A stretch of DNA of 64,000 nt from UBA2206 sp049303905 (GCA_049303905.1 JBAQNP010000017.1:1-64000); one strand, 5' to 3'. Positions 1 to 8,453 are shown, counted from the stretch's first letter. Program-made: numbers and translations. Notes: generated by a model from the letters alone, not told the origin.

Positions 1-52
1 TAATAGCCAGCATTAAGCGTTTGTTAGCTAATGCTCGTTCGATGTTGAACAT
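1..52 (-). CDS. Transposase N-terminus, cut by window edge
   Basis: An ATG at 50-52 opens a minus-strand frame that runs off the window: MFNIERALANKRLMLAI. This resembles the N-terminal HTH segment that precedes DDE_Tnp_4-type transposases (typical starts are M-N-I-E-K-A-L...R-L-.-.-A-L-T-G-L). Only 17 codons are visible, so the family call is a recollection of the start motif. It would mark an insertion sequence at the left edge. It could also be an unrelated short N-terminus. Confidence 0.4.
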   Translation of the reverse strand, partial: MFNIERALANKRLMLAI

Positions 53-153
53 ATTATTTGGTTGTATTTTTATTTTTTAACTCTGTCTAAATTTTAACAT
101 TGTTGTTTAAAAAGCAACAGGTCTAATAATCTAAATTCAAACTCTTGATTTTT

Positions 154-813
154 ATGAAAACACACTTGCAAGCTATGCCAAAAAAAGATTTTTGGCTCGG
201 AATGTTATCTGGACTCTTAATTGGTCTTCTTTTTATGCCAGTGCTGGCTGTAGCTAAACCTGAACTCTATATTCGATTAAAAATTGCTATTCTTCCCTTT
301 TTTCTCATTGGCACTCCACTAGGATTGGCCGTTGCGCATCTTATTGGCAAAAAAATTCCAGTTGTCTGGCAAATTGGAAAATTTGGTGTCACGGGAGTTT
401 TGAATGTTTTGGTTGATTTTGGAGTTCTCACAATCTTGACAATATACCTTAAAAAATATTTTGCCATCAGCTCCACCGATATTCTCTTGGGTTTTGGCGT
501 TCTAATTGTCACCGCTTATTCTCTCTACAAAGCTATTTCTTTTACCATTGCTAATATCAATAGTTATTTTTGGAATAAATATTGGACTTTTAATGAGAAC
601 AATCAAAAAAAATCAGAATTTGGCCAATTTTTTGTAGTGAGCATTGTTGGCTTTATAATAAACGTAGCTGTAGCTTCTTTCGTTTTCAACTACATTCATC
701 CTTTCGCTGGAATGGGTTCAGAACAATGGGGACTAATCGGCGCCGCTGCCGGATCAATTATTGGTCTCGTCTGGAACTTCCTTGGTTATAAGTTTTTGGT
801 TTTTAAGAAATAA
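154..813 (+). CDS. GtrA-like membrane protein
   Basis: Small multi-pass inner-membrane protein of the GtrA family, associated with export or flipping of lipid-linked sugars and cell-surface glycosylation. The GtrA core occupies about residues 70-219: a first helix after WQIGKFGVTG, the characteristic NSYFWNKYWTF segment before the middle helices, and a closing WNFLGYKFLVFK. Two further hydrophobic helices at about residues 17-55 precede the core, making it longer than the usual 120-140 residues. I start at ATG 154 rather than the in-frame TTG at 145; ATG 175 (MPKKDFW) is also possible. It stands alone and ends in a terminator. The substrate is not deducible. Confidence 0.8.
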   Translation: MKTHLQAMPKKDFWLGMLSGLLIGLLFMPVLAVAKPELYIRLKIAILPFFLIGTPLGLAVAHLIGKKIPVVWQIGKFGVTGVLNVLVDFGVLTILTIYLKKYFAISSTDILLGFGVLIVTAYSLYKAISFTIANINSYFWNKYWTFNENNQKKSEFGQFFVVSIVGFIINVAVASFVFNYIHPFAGMGSEQWGLIGAAAGSIIGLVWNFLGYKFLVFKK

Positions 814-836
814 TCCTCTTTTTATACTAATAAGAG

Positions 837-863
837 AAATCGGCACTTAGCCGATTTTTTTAT
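837..863 (+). terminator. Rho-independent terminator after GtrA gene
   Basis: Perfect 8-bp stem AAATCGGC / GCCGATTT (837-844, 850-857) with a 5-nt loop followed by a T tract. It ends the gtrA-like transcript before the dnaX promoter. Confidence 0.85.
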
Positions 864-866
864 TTA

Positions 867-895
867 TTGCCAGTAGCATTTCGGGGTGCTATAAT
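867..895 (+). promoter_or_regulatory. Sigma-70 promoter for dnaX
   Basis: TTGCCA (867-872), a 17-bp spacer and TATAAT (890-895) preceded by TGC, an extended -10. The predicted start near 902 leaves a leader of about 58 nt before the dnaX ATG. Confidence 0.7.
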
Positions 896-959
896 ATTTC
901 ATAGGGGTGCCATTTGGCGCTTTTGAATTTATCAAAATTTATTTAGAATTTATATAATT

Positions 960-2600
960 ATGTCTGAAACACTTTATCGAAAATATCGACCAAAAAACTT
1001 TTCCGAAATTATCGGACAAGCGCATATCGTGCGAACACTTTCTAATTCGATAACGAATAATCGCATCGGTCATGCCTATCTTTTTACTGGTCCGCGCGGA
1101 ACTGGCAAAACTTCGATTGCCAGGATTCTGGCCAAAACAATCAATTGTGAAAATCTGAAGGATGCTGTCACTTGTGAAAAATGTCCTTCTTGCAAAATTA
1201 TCACTGAAAAAAAATCTCTAGACATCATTGAAATTGACGCCGCTTCTAACACGGGCGTGGACAATATTCGCGAACTTCGTGAAACCGTGGCGCTTTCTAA
1301 TGCCTCATTGAAATTCAAAGTCTATATCATCGATGAGGTTCATATGCTTTCTACAGGAGCTTTTAATGCCCTTTTGAAAACACTAGAGGAGCCACCGGCT
1401 CACGTAGTTTTCATTTTGGCTACCACTGAAATTCACAAAGTTCCTCCGACTATCCTTTCTCGTTGCCAAAGATTTGATTTTACTCGATTGCCAATCCAAA
1501 ATATCATCGAAAAATTGACTCTGATTGCCAAAGCAGAAAAAGTTAAAATTGAAAAAGAAGCGCTGGAAATGATTGCAATTTCCGCTGAAGGAGGAATGCG
1601 TGACGCCGAATCACTTTTAGGACAAATAATTTCCTTGGAAGACAAAAATATCACCGTCAAAGAAGTAGAAGAAATTTTAGGCACCGCCGACAAAAAGACT
1701 GCTGAAGAAATGGCCGAGATGATTGTGAAAAAAAATTCTTCCAGCGCAATTTCAAAAATTAATGAACTTTTGGAAAATGGCTACGATTTGGAAATTTTCA
1801 ACAAATCCCTAGTCAACTATCTTCGCCAAATGATGATTGTGAAAGTTGACGCAAATCTCAAGAAATATTTTTCCGCCGAAATGACCACTGAGCGTTTGGA
1901 AAAAATGGTCCAGCTTTGCGAAACAGCCGAACTACCCCAAATTATTTCCGCGATAAACTTTTTTATGGAAGCCCAAAGCAAAATTTCAAGCTTTATCCTC
2001 CCCCAACTTCCATTGGAAATTGCCGTCATCAAAGCTACTCATAAATTTCCAGTAGAAAGTAGCGAGTATGAGGTAGAAAGCGAAGAAAATTCAAAACTCA
2101 AAACTCAAAATTCAAAAATGCAAATAAAAAGTCAAAATATTGAAGAGCCAAAAAAAAACGATGATAATGAGATAATTGATCGACTTGATAATATTAAAAC
2201 AGAAGAGTTAGAGCAAGAAAATGAGCTGAGCGATGGTGAAGATTTAGACATGGAAAAAGTGCGAGCTAATTGGAAAAAACTCCTTATCGATATCCGCCCT
2301 TTCAATCATTCCCTTTCTGCCTTGCTGTGCAATTGTCAGCCAACTCAGACCAAAAAGAACATCCTCACCCTCGCCACACCCTATGACTTTTATCGAGAAA
2401 GATTAAATGACGCAAATAATAAATTGACAGTTGAGCAAGTGTTTAGTAAGATATTAGAATCGACTATTCGGATTGAAATTGTGATCGACAAGAACCTAAT
2501 CCCAAAAACCCAAGAGGAACAACCACCCAAGAAATCCGAACAAAACTCCCTCCTCACCGATGCGCTAGAGATTATGGGAGGTAAGGTTGTGGAAGAGTAG
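960..2600 (+). CDS. dnaX: DNA polymerase III subunit gamma/tau
   Basis: Clamp-loader ATPase of the replicative polymerase. Visible hallmarks in order: RPKNFSEIIGQ at the N-terminus, Walker A GPRGTGKT at about residues 44-51, a four-cysteine zinc knuckle (CENLKDAVTCEKCPSC) at 63-78, Walker B IIDEVHML, sensor motif LKTLEEPP, and the SRC arginine-finger motif in ILSRCQRFDF. Domain III follows, then an acidic low-complexity linker (about residues 360-425) and a C-terminal tau-like region. At 546 residues it is shorter than proteobacterial tau. The own promoter lies at 867-895; no recR or ybaB follows, unlike many bacteria. Confidence 0.97.
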   Translation: MSETLYRKYRPKNFSEIIGQAHIVRTLSNSITNNRIGHAYLFTGPRGTGKTSIARILAKTINCENLKDAVTCEKCPSCKIITEKKSLDIIEIDAASNTGVDNIRELRETVALSNASLKFKVYIIDEVHMLSTGAFNALLKTLEEPPAHVVFILATTEIHKVPPTILSRCQRFDFTRLPIQNIIEKLTLIAKAEKVKIEKEALEMIAISAEGGMRDAESLLGQIISLEDKNITVKEVEEILGTADKKTAEEMAEMIVKKNSSSAISKINELLENGYDLEIFNKSLVNYLRQMMIVKVDANLKKYFSAEMTTERLEKMVQLCETAELPQIISAINFFMEAQSKISSFILPQLPLEIAVIKATHKFPVESSEYEVESEENSKLKTQNSKMQIKSQNIEEPKKNDDNEIIDRLDNIKTEELEQENELSDGEDLDMEKVRANWKKLLIDIRPFNHSLSALLCNCQPTQTKKNILTLATPYDFYRERLNDANNKLTVEQVFSKILESTIRIEIVIDKNLIPKTQEEQPPKKSEQNSLLTDALEIMGGKVVEE

Positions 2601-2605
2601 CTTAC

Positions 2606-2651
2606 TTGATTCATTCGAACCACAGTTGTATAATATATTTATACTAACTGT
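2606..2651 (+). promoter_or_regulatory. Promoter overlapped by a palindromic operator
   Basis: TTGATT (2606-2611), a 17-bp spacer and TATAAT (2629-2634) form a good promoter. The -10 lies inside an inverted repeat, ACAGTT-GTATAA ... TTATAC-T-AACTGT (2622-2651), 12 bp with one bulged base. The geometry suggests repression of the downstream HTH gene, probably by its own product (inference). Confidence 0.6.
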
Positions 2652-2658
2652 AGTTTTT

Positions 2659-3333
2659 ATGATTAAAAAAGAAGTAGAAAAAATTAAAGCTATCAAATTG
2701 AGAAAAGAAGGTTTTTCTTATAATGAAATATTGCAAGAAGTGCCAATAGCTAAGTCCACCCTTTCTGTTTGGTTAAGAGGGATAGGATTATCTAAAAAGC
2801 AAAATCAGCGATTGACATCCAGAAGAAAAGAAGCTCAAACAAAAGCTTGCGAGGCCTGTCGGAACATACGCACAGAAAAACAAAGTGCTATAATAAATTT
2901 AGCAAAAAGTGAAATAAGGAATATCTCCCAGAAAGAATTTTGGATAGCTGGAGCATTACTATATTGGGCGGAAGGAGCAAAACAAAATGAGCATAATATT
3001 TCTCAAAGAGTATCTTTTTCTAATTCTGACCCAAAAATGATTCTACTTTTTGACAAATGGCTAAAGAAGTTTTGTGATATCACTCCTGAAAACATAATCT
3101 ACAGTATTTACATACATGAAACAGCTAACACAGAAAAAGCAAGAGAGTTTTGGGAGGAAATATTAAAAACAAAAATAAATCGCCTGTACCTCAAGAAACA
3201 CAATCCCAAAACTAACAGAAAGTATTTTAAAGATTACAATGGTTTAATACAATTAGATGTCCGAAGAAGCACAGATTTGAATAGAAAAATAAAAGGCTGG
3301 ATTCTGGGAATAATTTCTTCTTTGAAAATTTAA
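2659..3333 (+). CDS. HTH protein with C-terminal LAGLIDADG-like region
   Basis: The N-terminus (KAIKLRKEGFSYNEILQ...AKSTLSVWLRGIGLS, residues 5-42) is a resolvase/Hin-like helix-turn-helix. A basic linker follows, then a segment with GALLYWAEGAK at about residues 99-109 and SNSDPKMILLFDKWLKKF. Similar proteins are common in CPR genomes, usually annotated only as HTH proteins; the second half recalls a degenerate LAGLIDADG homing-endonuclease fold (my inference). ATG 2659 is chosen because it follows the promoter at 2606-2634; an in-frame start upstream would lie inside the end of dnaX. Target unknown; self-regulation is plausible from the overlapping palindrome. Confidence 0.65.
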   Translation: MIKKEVEKIKAIKLRKEGFSYNEILQEVPIAKSTLSVWLRGIGLSKKQNQRLTSRRKEAQTKACEACRNIRTEKQSAIINLAKSEIRNISQKEFWIAGALLYWAEGAKQNEHNISQRVSFSNSDPKMILLFDKWLKKFCDITPENIIYSIYIHETANTEKAREFWEEILKTKINRLYLKKHNPKTNRKYFKDYNGLIQLDVRRSTDLNRKIKGWILGIISSLKI

Positions 3334-3348
3334 CAATAAATCCTACAT

Positions 3349-3420
3349 TGGGGAGTAGCCAAGTGGTAAGGCAGGGGCCTTTGAAGCCCCCACGCGAAGG
3401 TCCGAATCCTTCCTCCCCAA
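3349..3420 (+). tRNA. tRNA-Gln (TTG anticodon)
   Basis: Complete cloverleaf: 7-bp acceptor TGGGGAG/CTCCCCA, D stem GCC/GGC, anticodon stem GGGGC/GCCCC with loop CTTTGAA (anticodon TTG at 3381-3383), T stem GAAGG/CCTTC with loop TCCGAAT, discriminator A. The terminal CCA is not encoded. Confidence 0.95.
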
Positions 3421-3432
3421 CAGATCTATTTT

Positions 3433-3456
3433 AAAACGGACTTGCTAGTCCGTTTT
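3433..3456. terminator. Shared terminator between tRNA-Gln and NUDIX gene
   Basis: Perfect 10-bp inverted repeat AAAACGGACT / AGTCCGTTTT with a 4-nt loop, ending in T-rich sequence on the plus strand and flanked by A/T on the other. It lies tail-to-tail between tRNA-Gln and the minus-strand NUDIX gene and overlaps that gene's last codons. Confidence 0.75.
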
Positions 3457-3861
3457 ATTTTGAAAAATTTTTTTTATTGCAAGAAAACACTTTCTGTTAT
3501 TATCCAAACTAGTATAAGTATCCTTATCAACCCAGCGATAATCAGTATGTTCATTACTGAGCTTAAGCTTTCCCGATACATATTTGCATTTATAACCAAC
3601 TATAAATACACGTTTTCCGACGTGCCTATATTGAGGCCCAAAATCATAATACCAAGTTGTAAATGGTTCACCAATTTCAATATCTAGATTAGTTTCTTCC
3701 TTAACTTCTCTCCTCAATGAAGCTACTAAATCATCCTCCCCTTCTTGAATCTTTCCACCAGGTAAATCTAATTTTGATTCCTCATTAAAAAGGACTAGGA
3801 GTTGTCCATCCTTTTCAATAAAAGCTTTTTGTCCTACGAAAAAATCCTTATCGTTAGCCAT
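3445..3861 (-). CDS. NUDIX hydrolase
   Basis: Nucleoside-diphosphate-X hydrolase of MutT type. The Nudix box is clear: GKIQEGEDDLVASLRREVKE followed by ETNLDI, with the REVKEE catalytic helix intact; the usual glycine late in the box is asparagine. Length 138 aa is normal. I start at ATG 3861 (MANDKDFF); the 16 upstream in-frame residues are not family-like. It is the last gene of a minus-strand group with two unknown proteins and a primase-helicase, so it may clean or modify nucleotides for that system (inference). Substrate cannot be told. Confidence 0.85.
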   Translation of the reverse strand: MANDKDFFVGQKAFIEKDGQLLVLFNEESKLDLPGGKIQEGEDDLVASLRREVKEETNLDIEIGEPFTTWYYDFGPQYRHVGKRVFIVGYKCKYVSGKLKLSNEHTDYRWVDKDTYTSLDNNRKCFLAIKKIFQNKTD

Positions 3862-3969
3862 ACATATATAATAGATGAATATACTAGTAAAATCAATACA
3901 TAAGTCCATAGAAGTAAATCCTCTTGCGTTGAAATACCGTAAGGCATCTCGTTAAAGCAAGTGGTTTTT

Positions 3970-4359
3970 TTATTCGTAATATTTACTTATTTTTTTATTA
4001 TTACTAGTAGCACCATATACACCTCGATTGGTATCTTCATCTGTTTTGTATGAAATCTTACGAGTAATACTAATTTTTCTTAATTCTTCGCGAATCCGTT
4101 TCACGTCATTCTCATCTCGCCAATCATAAGTATAAACACAAATAATCCTAACTTTTGAATTTGGAAATTCTGGGTTAACTTTCGCAGTTGCCACTTTGGA
4201 TATACCGCCAAGATTTCCTTCTTCAGTAGCTTTTTTAATTTTCATCCAAATTCTATTAACATTATAAGCACTGACAAACAAAAGCCATTTTCCGCCATAT
4301 CTGGTATGCTCTGGATATTTATTACTTTTATTTTCAGCGTAAATCCAATAAGCATTCAT
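3970..4359 (-). CDS. Small conserved protein, possible DUF1917-like
   Basis: 129 residues, no membrane segments. Aromatic N-terminal motif WIYAENKSNKYPEHTRYGGK, then a central K-I-K-K-A-T-E-E-G-N-L-G-G-I helix and a C-terminal YKTDEDTNRGVYG segment. The pattern recalls small proteins labelled putative phosphothreonine lyase-domain (DUF1917/BLES03-like); I am unsure of that match and claim no activity. It lies between the NUDIX gene and the DUF6155-like gene, all on the minus strand, 37 nt from the latter. Confidence 0.55.
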   Translation of the reverse strand: MNAYWIYAENKSNKYPEHTRYGGKWLLFVSAYNVNRIWMKIKKATEEGNLGGISKVATAKVNPEFPNSKVRIICVYTYDWRDENDVKRIREELRKISITRKISYKTDEDTNRGVYGATSNNKKISKYYE

Positions 4360-4396
4360 AAGTATTTAAGAATAATTTTTATAAAATAATTCTGTT

Positions 4397-4909
4397 TTAT
4401 CTTGGAAAAAATTCCCAAAACATTTCTTGCAAATTGTCATTAAAACCCCAACCAATATTCTCAGTGTCTTTCACTATTTTTTCAAAACGACTCATGAATA
4501 AATATTCTATTCGATACCCCAAAACATATTCTGCTGCCTTTTCATACATTCTTTCCATACTTGCATAAAAAGGCTCGTCAATGTCTCCAAATGCGTTGGT
4601 ATATTCTACTCCAATTTCAACATAATAAATCATAACATCTGCCACATTTCTATTGTTTTTACTTAACTTAGTAAAATCACTCACCGCCTTGCGTGCAACT
4701 GATAATTTTGCGTCACCACCCCAACCTCGATTTGGCAAAAATTCATCTTTAATGATCTTCTTATATTTTTTCAATAACTCCTCCTCGCCATTTTCAGAAA
4801 ATTGAGCTTGGTAATATTCACGCACATCTGGATATAATTTATGCAATTTTTTAATTTCCTCAATCAGTTGCTCTGTCGACAAAGATTTTAGATGTTTTGA
4901 AATTTCCAT
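4397..4909 (-). CDS. DUF6155-like helical protein
   Basis: 170-residue, mostly helical, acidic protein. The N-terminus KHLKSLSTEQLIEEIKKLHKLYPDVREYY matches my memory of the DUF6155 family, whose function is unknown. A conserved-looking W-G-G-D-A-K-L motif lies near residue 63-69. No signal peptide or catalytic motif is evident. It sits 52 nt downstream of the primase-helicase gene and may be a partner of it (inference from position only). Confidence 0.55.
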   Translation of the reverse strand: MEISKHLKSLSTEQLIEEIKKLHKLYPDVREYYQAQFSENGEEELLKKYKKIIKDEFLPNRGWGGDAKLSVARKAVSDFTKLSKNNRNVADVMIYYVEIGVEYTNAFGDIDEPFYASMERMYEKAAEYVLGYRIEYLFMSRFEKIVKDTENIGWGFNDNLQEMFWEFFPR

Positions 4910-4961
4910 AGATATAATTCTTAATGTTTTATACTTTTTATATTTTCAAATCAAAATTTTT

Positions 4962-7166
4962 CTAATAATATTTTAACCTTTTCTTGAATAAGCGATCCAA
5001 ATAATCCACCTTGGTATCCCTATAATCATATACCTTTCCCTCTTTGCCATCGCCCCTTTGAATTCTGCCAATATATTGAGTCAGCTTACCTTGAAAAGCA
5101 AATGGAAAGACCAAGAATAAACAATTTAAATTATTGAAATCTGTACCTTCACCGATAAGTTGTCCCGTGGCTAACAATATCTGAAAATTACCATCTTTAA
5201 TTTGTTTGATTTTTTCTTTCCTTTGCTTTTCTGTGAGGTCGCCACTAAGTTTAATTGTTTCGTATTCTTTTTTCAGATAATAATTCAACACTTCAATATG
5301 TTCTTTTCTTTCTGTTAAAACTAAACATTTCGAGCCTTTTTCAACCTCCTGTTTTATATCCTCCGCAATTTTCTTATTTCTATTGGAATCAAAAGTGAGA
5401 ATCCTGTATAGCAATTGCACATTGTCAGTTTTAACTTTGAAAGGCACTTCCAATTTAGTTTCTTTTATAATAATTTTTGGAGAATTATATGACTTGCCGT
5501 TTTTAGCCTCACTGCGTGTATTTTTTTCTATGGTATGTAAAATTTCACCTAAATAAATAAAAATTAGTTTTTTATCGTTGTTTTTTCTTTCTGGCGTGGC
5601 GGTAAAGCCATAGAGATAATATGGATTGAGTTTTGCAATTACATTTCGAAACATTTTGGAGGGCATATGATGACATTCGTCCACAATAATTACTCCAAAC
5701 TTATTTTCAAGCTCTTTAATATTTTCAAGTTTACTAAGTGTTTGCACCATCGCCACTGTAATTTTATTTCCAATCTGCTTTTTACCAGCCACAAACTGCC
5801 CAATTTCTCTTTTTGGAAGATTCGTAAAACTTTCTATTCTCTCAATCCACTGATTGAAGATTTGTTTTTTGTGTACCAAAATAAGCGCAGGCTGTTTTAG
5901 TTTTGTAATAATATCGATGCCAATAACAGTTTTGCCTGAGCCAGGTGGTGCCACCAATATTCCATTTTCCGAATTCAGCATTTCCTCCACTGCTTCCTTT
6001 TGATAATTAAACAATTTAATTTCACTTTCATATCTCATCGATTCCAGTTTATTTCTCTTGTCAATAATTTCATATTTTATGTTTTGCTCGCCAAGAAAAG
6101 AAACTAACTCGTTCAAAAATCCTCGAGGAATAGCGATCATATTTTCAAAGTCTTCAATCAGTTTAAAATATTTCTCCATCCCATACACACTCACTCCCAT
6201 TCTTTTCTTGATAGCAACTTCTGAATTGAAAAAGTTCAGATTTTCTCTGATAAAATTCACAACTAATTTTGGCAGATTATTTTTCTTGATAAACAATTGC
6301 TCTTTTAGCACAATCTTTATGATATTTTTTGAATTATTTTTTTCATCTGTCTCTCCAACAACAAATCTCTTATACACATCATCTAACATTTTTGATGATA
6401 TTTTTTGAATTTCTGAAAGCATTTTCCATTGATCCGTGAATGGCTTGCAATCATTTTTCCAATCTAAAAATACAGTATTTCCAATATTTCTAGATTCTCC
6501 CTGAAGTGGCAAGGCTATTAGATTACCGATTCCTTCGCCACTGTGCATATCCTGATTTGGAAACAATCGGTCAAAAGAATCTTCCTTTTCAAATTGATCT
6601 ATAATTTTAGCTTCCCTCAAAATTCCCAGTGCAATACTCCTGCTTTTACATGCTGGATATTTATCTTCAAAGAAAATCCAAACATGACCCCCATTGCCAC
6701 TGCGCGAGCGTTCTAAATATGCCGACAAATTATGTCTCTCGCATGCGCTTATAAAATCTATTGCATTTTCTTTCCAATTTTCATCATCAAAATCCGCCAC
6801 TATGAAATATGATGCATTGTCTTTGAGCAATGGATAAATTCCATAATTTTTATTTCCTCTTAAGTGTTGTTCTATGTATTGGGTTTCAAATTGAGCATAC
6901 GCTTTATGAGCACAATACTTACACTTCTTTTTTTGCAATTTATTGCATAGTCCTTGTTTCCATTCATTAAGACAAACAGGAGTGTATCCACTAGCTGATT
7001 TGTCTTGTTTTTCCCAACGCACAGCAAAAATATCGTTTCTGCCTTTGAAAAGATTTTTATATATCTCTATTTTTTCATCAGAAGTTAGATTATTTTTCAT
7101 TGAATTTAAATAATCAAAATATTTTTCTCGCACCCATAAAATACCAGCAATATTCAAAAAATGCAA
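4962..7166 (-). CDS. TOTE-type primase fused to SF2 helicase
   Basis: Residues about 40-280 match the archaeo-eukaryotic primase domain of TOTE conflict systems: FKGRNDIFAVRWE, a zinc cluster at Cys65/74/82/85, GIYPLLKD, DFDDEN with catalytic acidic residues at 125-128, ERSRSGNGGHVWIFFE at 152-167, and FPNQD...GNLIALPLQ. A superfamily-2 helicase follows: Walker A APPGSGKT near 405, DECHH near 495, FTATPER, and QYIGRIQR near the C-terminus. TOTE proteins are thought to act against invading nucleic acid. ATG 7166 is given; ATG 7100 (MKNNLTSDEK) is an equally good start as neither has a clear Shine-Dalgarno. No separate nuclease domain is visible. Confidence 0.85.
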   Translation of the reverse strand: MHFLNIAGILWVREKYFDYLNSMKNNLTSDEKIEIYKNLFKGRNDIFAVRWEKQDKSASGYTPVCLNEWKQGLCNKLQKKKCKYCAHKAYAQFETQYIEQHLRGNKNYGIYPLLKDNASYFIVADFDDENWKENAIDFISACERHNLSAYLERSRSGNGGHVWIFFEDKYPACKSRSIALGILREAKIIDQFEKEDSFDRLFPNQDMHSGEGIGNLIALPLQGESRNIGNTVFLDWKNDCKPFTDQWKMLSEIQKISSKMLDDVYKRFVVGETDEKNNSKNIIKIVLKEQLFIKKNNLPKLVVNFIRENLNFFNSEVAIKKRMGVSVYGMEKYFKLIEDFENMIAIPRGFLNELVSFLGEQNIKYEIIDKRNKLESMRYESEIKLFNYQKEAVEEMLNSENGILVAPPGSGKTVIGIDIITKLKQPALILVHKKQIFNQWIERIESFTNLPKREIGQFVAGKKQIGNKITVAMVQTLSKLENIKELENKFGVIIVDECHHMPSKMFRNVIAKLNPYYLYGFTATPERKNNDKKLIFIYLGEILHTIEKNTRSEAKNGKSYNSPKIIIKETKLEVPFKVKTDNVQLLYRILTFDSNRNKKIAEDIKQEVEKGSKCLVLTERKEHIEVLNYYLKKEYETIKLSGDLTEKQRKEKIKQIKDGNFQILLATGQLIGEGTDFNNLNCLFLVFPFAFQGKLTQYIGRIQRGDGKEGKVYDYRDTKVDYLDRLFKKRLKYY

Positions 7167-7219
7167 ATAAAATAACGATGAAAAAACTCAAGTAAAACAA
7201 CCATAATTTTTTCCTAATC

Positions 7220-7248
7220 TTGAAGGAAATCTTTTTTAGTGATACTAT
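7220..7248 (+). promoter_or_regulatory. Promoter for rhuM
   Basis: TTGAAG (7220-7225), 17-bp spacer, TACTAT (7243-7248), 28 nt before the rhuM ATG. The -10 is bracketed by TAGTGAT and ATCACTTA, a loose inverted repeat that could be an operator. Confidence 0.5.
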
Positions 7249-7276
7249 AGCATTATATAAAATCACTTAATTTCAT

Positions 7277-8317
7277 ATGAAAAATAATACAAAAAATACA
7301 AATAATTCCGGTGAAATAATTATCTATCAAACCGAAGCCAACGAGGTAAAAATTGATGTTCGTCTGGAAGACGATACAGTTTGGCTCACACAAGCTCAAC
7401 TTGTGGATTTATATCAATCCAGTAAAGCTAACATTAGCGAGCATATTAAAAATATATTCTTTGATGGCGAATTAGATGAAAAAGTGGTTGTTCGGAATTT
7501 CCGAACAACCACTAAGCATGGTGCCATAGAGGGAAAAACCCAAACAATAAAGGTAAATTTGTACAATCTTGATATGATTATTTCACTCGGATATCGTATA
7601 AACTCACAAATTGCTACGCAGTTTCGTATCTGGGCAACCACACGGCTTCGAGAATACATTGTTAAAGGCTTTACCATGAATGATGATTTTTTGAAGGAAA
7701 GTGGTGGCGGGAAATATTGGCATGAGCTTCTTGATCGCATTCGCGATATTCGCAGTAGTGAGAAAGTCCTGTATCGTCAGGTGCTTGATTTGTACGCCAC
7801 AAGTCTCGATTACAATCCTAGAGCGTTAGAATCTATAAAATTTTTCAAAATCGTGCAAAATAAACTTCATTATGCCGCACATGGACACACAGCTGCCGAG
7901 GTCATAATCAAGAGAGCCAATGCCGGCAAGCCTTTTATGGGGTTGCTGAGTTTTTCAGATGGCGGTGTAAGCAAAAAAGATATTGTTATTGCAAAGAATT
8001 ATCTTGATGAAAAAGAGTTAAAAGTGTTGAATAATATCGTTTCCGCCTTTTTTGATTTGGCTGAAGTTAGGGCAATGGATCACGAGCCGACTTATATGAA
8101 AGATTGGATTGCCCATCTCGATAAATTGATTAGTGTTTTTGATAAAAAAGTTCTTACAGAGGCTGGCTCGGTGAGTCATGTTGAGGCGATTAAAAAAGCA
8201 GAAAACGAATACAAAAAATTTCAGGCCAAAACCCTTTCTCCGGTCGAAAAAGCGTATTTGGAGAATATTAAATTATTGGAGAAAAAGGTGAAGGGGAAAA
8301 TAAAAGAGAAAAAATAA
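7277..8317 (+). CDS. rhuM: RhuM family protein
   Basis: RhuM (virulence RhuM-family) protein, 346 aa. The N-terminal part contains WLTQAQLVDLYQSSKANISEHIKNIF, an HTH-like DNA-binding segment, then the family signature YNLDMIISLGYRINSQIATQFRIWATTRLREYIVKGFTMND at about residues 97-137. The C-terminal half (YATSLDYNPRA, LHYAAHGHTAAEVI) resembles the helical region linked to Fic/Doc-like neighbours in this family. RhuM genes often sit beside type I restriction systems, as here, but their role is unresolved. It is divergent from the primase-helicase and has its own promoter and terminator. A shorter relative lies at 43035-43550. Confidence 0.88.
   Translation: MKNNTKNTNNSGEIIIYQTEANEVKIDVRLEDDTVWLTQAQLVDLYQSSKANISEHIKNIFFDGELDEKVVVRNFRTTTKHGAIEGKTQTIKVNLYNLDMIISLGYRINSQIATQFRIWATTRLREYIVKGFTMNDDFLKESGGGKYWHELLDRIRDIRSSEKVLYRQVLDLYATSLDYNPRALESIKFFKIVQNKLHYAAHGHTAAEVIIKRANAGKPFMGLLSFSDGGVSKKDIVIAKNYLDEKELKVLNNIVSAFFDLAEVRAMDHEPTYMKDWIAHLDKLISVFDKKVLTEAGSVSHVEAIKKAENEYKKFQAKTLSPVEKAYLENIKLLEKKVKGKIKEKK
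7484..7512. repeat. Perfect 14-bp inverted repeat inside rhuM
   Basis: GTGGTTGTTCGGAA, one central T, then the exact reverse complement, within the codons for VVVRNFRTT. The length of perfect symmetry is far beyond chance for coding DNA. Confidence 0.9.
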
Positions 8318-8340
8318 TGGCTATGACTAGCCATTTTTTG
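8316..8340 (+). terminator. Terminator after rhuM
   Basis: AATGGCTA / TAGCCATT stem (8316-8323, 8328-8335), 4-nt loop, T tract to 8339. It begins within the rhuM stop codon. Confidence 0.85.
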
Positions 8341-8453
8341 TTTTTAGTTAGTCCCCCTTTACCCAAAAAACTTGAATAAAACCTTGTTTAATGATAATGT
8401 AGGAATATAGAAAATACCTTGAATAAACATTTTTTTGAAAAATCAGCAGGTTT

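Noticed and set aside
145..153. TTG at 145 as the gtrA-like start
   Set aside because: ATG at 154 follows closely and needs no rare start codon; the extra residues add nothing to the family match.
1076..1318. Antisense reading frames opposite dnaX, hsdR, groEL and other core genes
   Set aside because: They are reverse-strand shadows of clear genes, with no start signals or family resemblance.
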